From NCBI GenBank assembly GCA_018062085.1, contig JAGOSY010000010.1, positions 108,748 through 172,747 on the forward strand: DNA of 64,000 nt, given 5' to 3'. The notes beneath the pieces are model-generated. The model was not told where the DNA came from. It did no database searches and saw nothing but the letters and a program-made list of their open reading frames with translations. Shown in pieces: positions 62,644-64,000 of the stretch. Numbering within the stretch: position 1 is the stretch's first letter; each line of letters starts with the position of its first letter. This DNA comes from a bacterium (lineage in GTDB: Bacteria > Cyanobacteriota > Vampirovibrionia > Obscuribacterales > Obscuribacteraceae). The translations under genes and the position numbers were made by a program.

Positions 62644-63141
62644 ATGTTTGATCAATATACCCTAGTCGTAGTGGACATGCAGCCGTTCTATACAACGGAT
62701 GCAGCCACTATAAGCAATGTCGCGCGTGAAGTCAGCCGCGCCCGTGAGCAGAACAATCACATTATTTTTCTTACAGTCCCGTATCTCAGCCCGTTGCAGG
62801 AAGCGCCTTTCAAACCAACTTACCCCGAGATTCTTGAGGAAGTGAAAGGTTACCCGCACGATCACTGGCACGAGGCTGAAAAGCTCTTTCAGGATGGCTC
62901 GCCCATCGTCTTCGATACATGCGACTGGAAGCACTTTCCAACCAACCGCTTTCGCGTCTGTGGAGTGAACACAGATCTGTGCGTCCTAGATACAGTCAAA
63001 GGTCTGCTTAAGGCCAACGACCCGGCGCTAGAAGCAATCGAAGTGGTGAAGAACGCCTGCAATAGCAACAACCAAGAAATCAATAACGTTACGGTCTGGG
63101 AGAAGTTTCCGACCGATCCTCGCCTGACCCTGATCGACTGA
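62644..63141 (+). CDS. Isochorismatase-family cysteine hydrolase
   Basis: I use the ATG at 62644, with GGAGG five bases upstream; an ATG at 62632 lies before that site. 165 residues. Catalytic triad: D11 (V-V-V-D-M-Q), a lysine near 96 (C-D-W-K-H-F) and nucleophile C113 (C-G-V-N-T-D-L-C). This is the nicotinamidase/isochorismatase fold; the short length and lack of the nicotinamidase zinc motif leave the substrate open. Cytosolic. Confidence 0.88.
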   Translation: MFDQYTLVVVDMQPFYTTDAATISNVAREVSRAREQNNHIIFLTVPYLSPLQEAPFKPTYPEILEEVKGYPHDHWHEAEKLFQDGSPIVFDTCDWKHFPTNRFRVCGVNTDLCVLDTVKGLLKANDPALEAIEVVKNACNSNNQEINNVTVWEKFPTDPRLTLID

Positions 63142-63201
63142 GATGGCTAGTCAGTCTCACCTCGCGAAAACTGAACGCCTTGAATCCACGCTGATATGGA
63201 G

Positions 63202-63225
63202 CTGTCAAAACACAATGTTTGGCAG
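63202..63225 (+). terminator. Weak hairpin after the hydrolase gene
   Basis: CTGTCAAAAC and GTTTGGCAG pair with one bulge and one wobble. It is 60 bases after the stop and may end the transcript. Confidence 0.35.
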
Positions 63226-63279
63226 TTCTGAATCTAGTTAACTAACAAATTTGCAATGCAATACTTTAAGGAGATCGAC

Positions 63280-63429
63280 ATGTCATTTCCCTCACCGCAC
63301 GACATGGGGCACTACAAGGCCGCCACATCGCTCAAGAACAACATCGAAATCGCTCGTAACCATACAGAGAGAGTGCTAGAGCAAAAATATGGCAACTCAA
63401 ACAGCCCGATTGAAATTGAAGAAATCTGA
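63280..63429 (+). CDS. Small ORF with an excellent ribosome-binding site
   Basis: 49 residues starting M-S-F-P-S-P-H-D. AAGGAG lies six bases before the ATG, the best site in this part of the window. The sequence is hydrophilic and helical (A-A-T-S-L-K-N-N-I-E-I-A-R-N-H-T-E-R-V) and ends acidic. No family recognised. Followed by a terminator. Confidence 0.6.
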   Translation: MSFPSPHDMGHYKAATSLKNNIEIARNHTERVLEQKYGNSNSPIEIEEI

Positions 63430-63466
63430 TGCTTTAGATTTCACCAAGAATTGAATGACCTCACTG

Positions 63467-63513
63467 AACGCAGCAGCGACTAGCCTTACTGACTCTTGTT
63501 GCTGCTGCGTTTT
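63467..63513 (+). terminator. Terminator of the 49-residue ORF
   Basis: AACGCAGCAGC (63467-63477) pairs perfectly with GCTGCTGCGTT (63501-63511), then TTAG. Confidence 0.75.
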
Positions 63514-63527
63514 AGAAGGACTAACTT

Positions 63528-63560
63528 CCGCTGGCTCATTGCCAGCGGTGCAAACTTTTA
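63528..63560 (+). terminator. Hairpin followed by TGCAAACTTTTA
   Basis: CCGCTGG (63528-63534) pairs with CCAGCGG (63542-63548) and is followed by TGCAAACTTTTA. The same hairpin-then-CAAACTTTT arrangement occurs at 57145-57180, in both cases directly before a start codon, so it could be a shared leader or attenuator element. Confidence 0.55.
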
Positions 63561-63574
63561 GGTTGGAGAATGTT

Positions 63575-63922
63575 ATGAATGGAAAATCAATACTTATTGC
63601 CCTTGGATCGCTTCTGGTTTTAGCTGGGATTGCTCAGGCGAATAGATCTGGGAGTGAAGCTTGGGCTGTTGGTATCGCTATCGGCGGAATAGTTGTGACA
63701 ATTTTAGGAACCGCTCTGGTCTCGGCATTGGCTCGTCACGAGACTGGGATCGTGGTCATTGTTCTTGCTGAGCTTGTAGCTATAGTTGTGATTCTCAATG
63801 GTGGCGTGGCCGAATTAATCATGAACGCTCTAACTGGATATGTGGTCTGGAAAATTGCAGTATCGGCGATTTTTGCTGCGCTAGGCGGAACACTACTTTC
63901 CTTGGGATTGGCAAAAGAGTAA
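63575..63922 (+). CDS. Small four-helix membrane protein
   Basis: I use the ATG at 63575, with GGAG eight bases upstream; the frame is open to 63455, but that passes through two hairpins. 115 residues with about four membrane helices (ILIALGSLLVLAGIA, VGIAIGGIVVTILGTALV, IVVIVLAELVAIVVIL, IAVSAIFAALGGTLLSLGL). Short charged loops. No family recognised. Confidence 0.75.
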   Translation: MNGKSILIALGSLLVLAGIAQANRSGSEAWAVGIAIGGIVVTILGTALVSALARHETGIVVIVLAELVAIVVILNGGVAELIMNALTGYVVWKIAVSAIFAALGGTLLSLGLAKE

Positions 63923-63952
63923 ATCTGTTTGTCTGTTAATATTCAACCCCGA

Positions 63953-63987
63953 AACTAAGCAGCGCATCTAAGATGCACTGCTTAGTT
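63953..63987 (+). terminator. Strong terminator at the window end
   Basis: AACTAAGCAG (63953-63962) pairs with CTGCTTAGTT (63978-63987), with an inner GCATC-TAA-GATGC. AT-rich sequence follows. Confidence 0.8.
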
Positions 63988-64000
63988 CATATTATTTTGG

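Overview
The window is a gene-dense bacterial chromosomal segment of moderate GC with no rRNA, tRNA, CRISPR array or complete insertion sequence that I can see. Many predicted exported proteins carry TPR, HEAT, LRR, IPT/TIG or TonB-C-like domains. There are several multidomain sensor kinases, a multi-S1-domain protein without a Shine-Dalgarno site, Tad-type minor pilins and a Rieske oxygenase. This mix resembles large-genome non-photosynthetic relatives of cyanobacteria (Melainabacteria/Vampirovibrionia, Obscuribacter-like). That placement is inference from gene content, because no phylogenetic marker is present.

Layout. 0-12 kb: TonB-C-like and TPR proteins, a D-threonine-aldolase-like PLP enzyme, an SPFH protein, a large hybrid histidine kinase whose C-terminal receiver-LRV part has its own strong ribosome-binding site, a thioredoxin-like gene interrupted by an in-frame UGA that looks like a selenocysteine codon, a DUF6745-type gene pair and a HEAT protein. 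12-16.4 kb: an accessory patch with gene remnants, an ISL3 transposase relic, Phd/VapC and HigBA toxin-antitoxin loci and a short dispersed repeat on both sides of HigBA. 16.4-24.2 kb: aldo/keto reductases and a divergent formate locus (FdhF/YdeP-type oxidoreductase and FdhD facing an oxalate-decarboxylase-like bicupin). 24.2-30.3 kb: a kinase-fold protein with a hydrophobic N-terminal half, a flavin-binding PPOX protein, an SDR, a DinB-like protein and a PaaA/PaaC-like diiron operon with a ferredoxin. 30.4-41.2 kb: secreted LRR, TPR and IPT proteins, a SulP transporter with a diheme cytochrome, and a TadE/TadG cluster. 41.2-47.3 kb: an orphan DNA methyltransferase, a Rieske oxygenase, a flavoprotein, an esterase and an EF-hand protein. 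47.3-55.5 kb: an OmpR-type regulator, a broken second regulator and two paralogous sensor kinases. 55.5-64 kb: an S1-domain protein, a three-gene helical cluster of unknown function, an S41 peptidase without a PDZ domain, DHFR, a Cys/Gly-repeat protein, an isochorismatase-fold hydrolase and small ORFs separated by many strong hairpins.

How genes may work together. The bicupin would release formate from oxalate, and the divergent FdhF/FdhD pair could oxidise it. The PaaA-like, PaaC-like and ferredoxin genes overlap or nearly touch and probably form one oxygenase. The two sensor kinases share an input domain and probably answer to the intact regulator at 47.3 kb, its neighbour having lost part of its receiver and linker. 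Start codons were re-chosen in many cases from ribosome-binding sites and signal peptides, and the reason is given in each entry.
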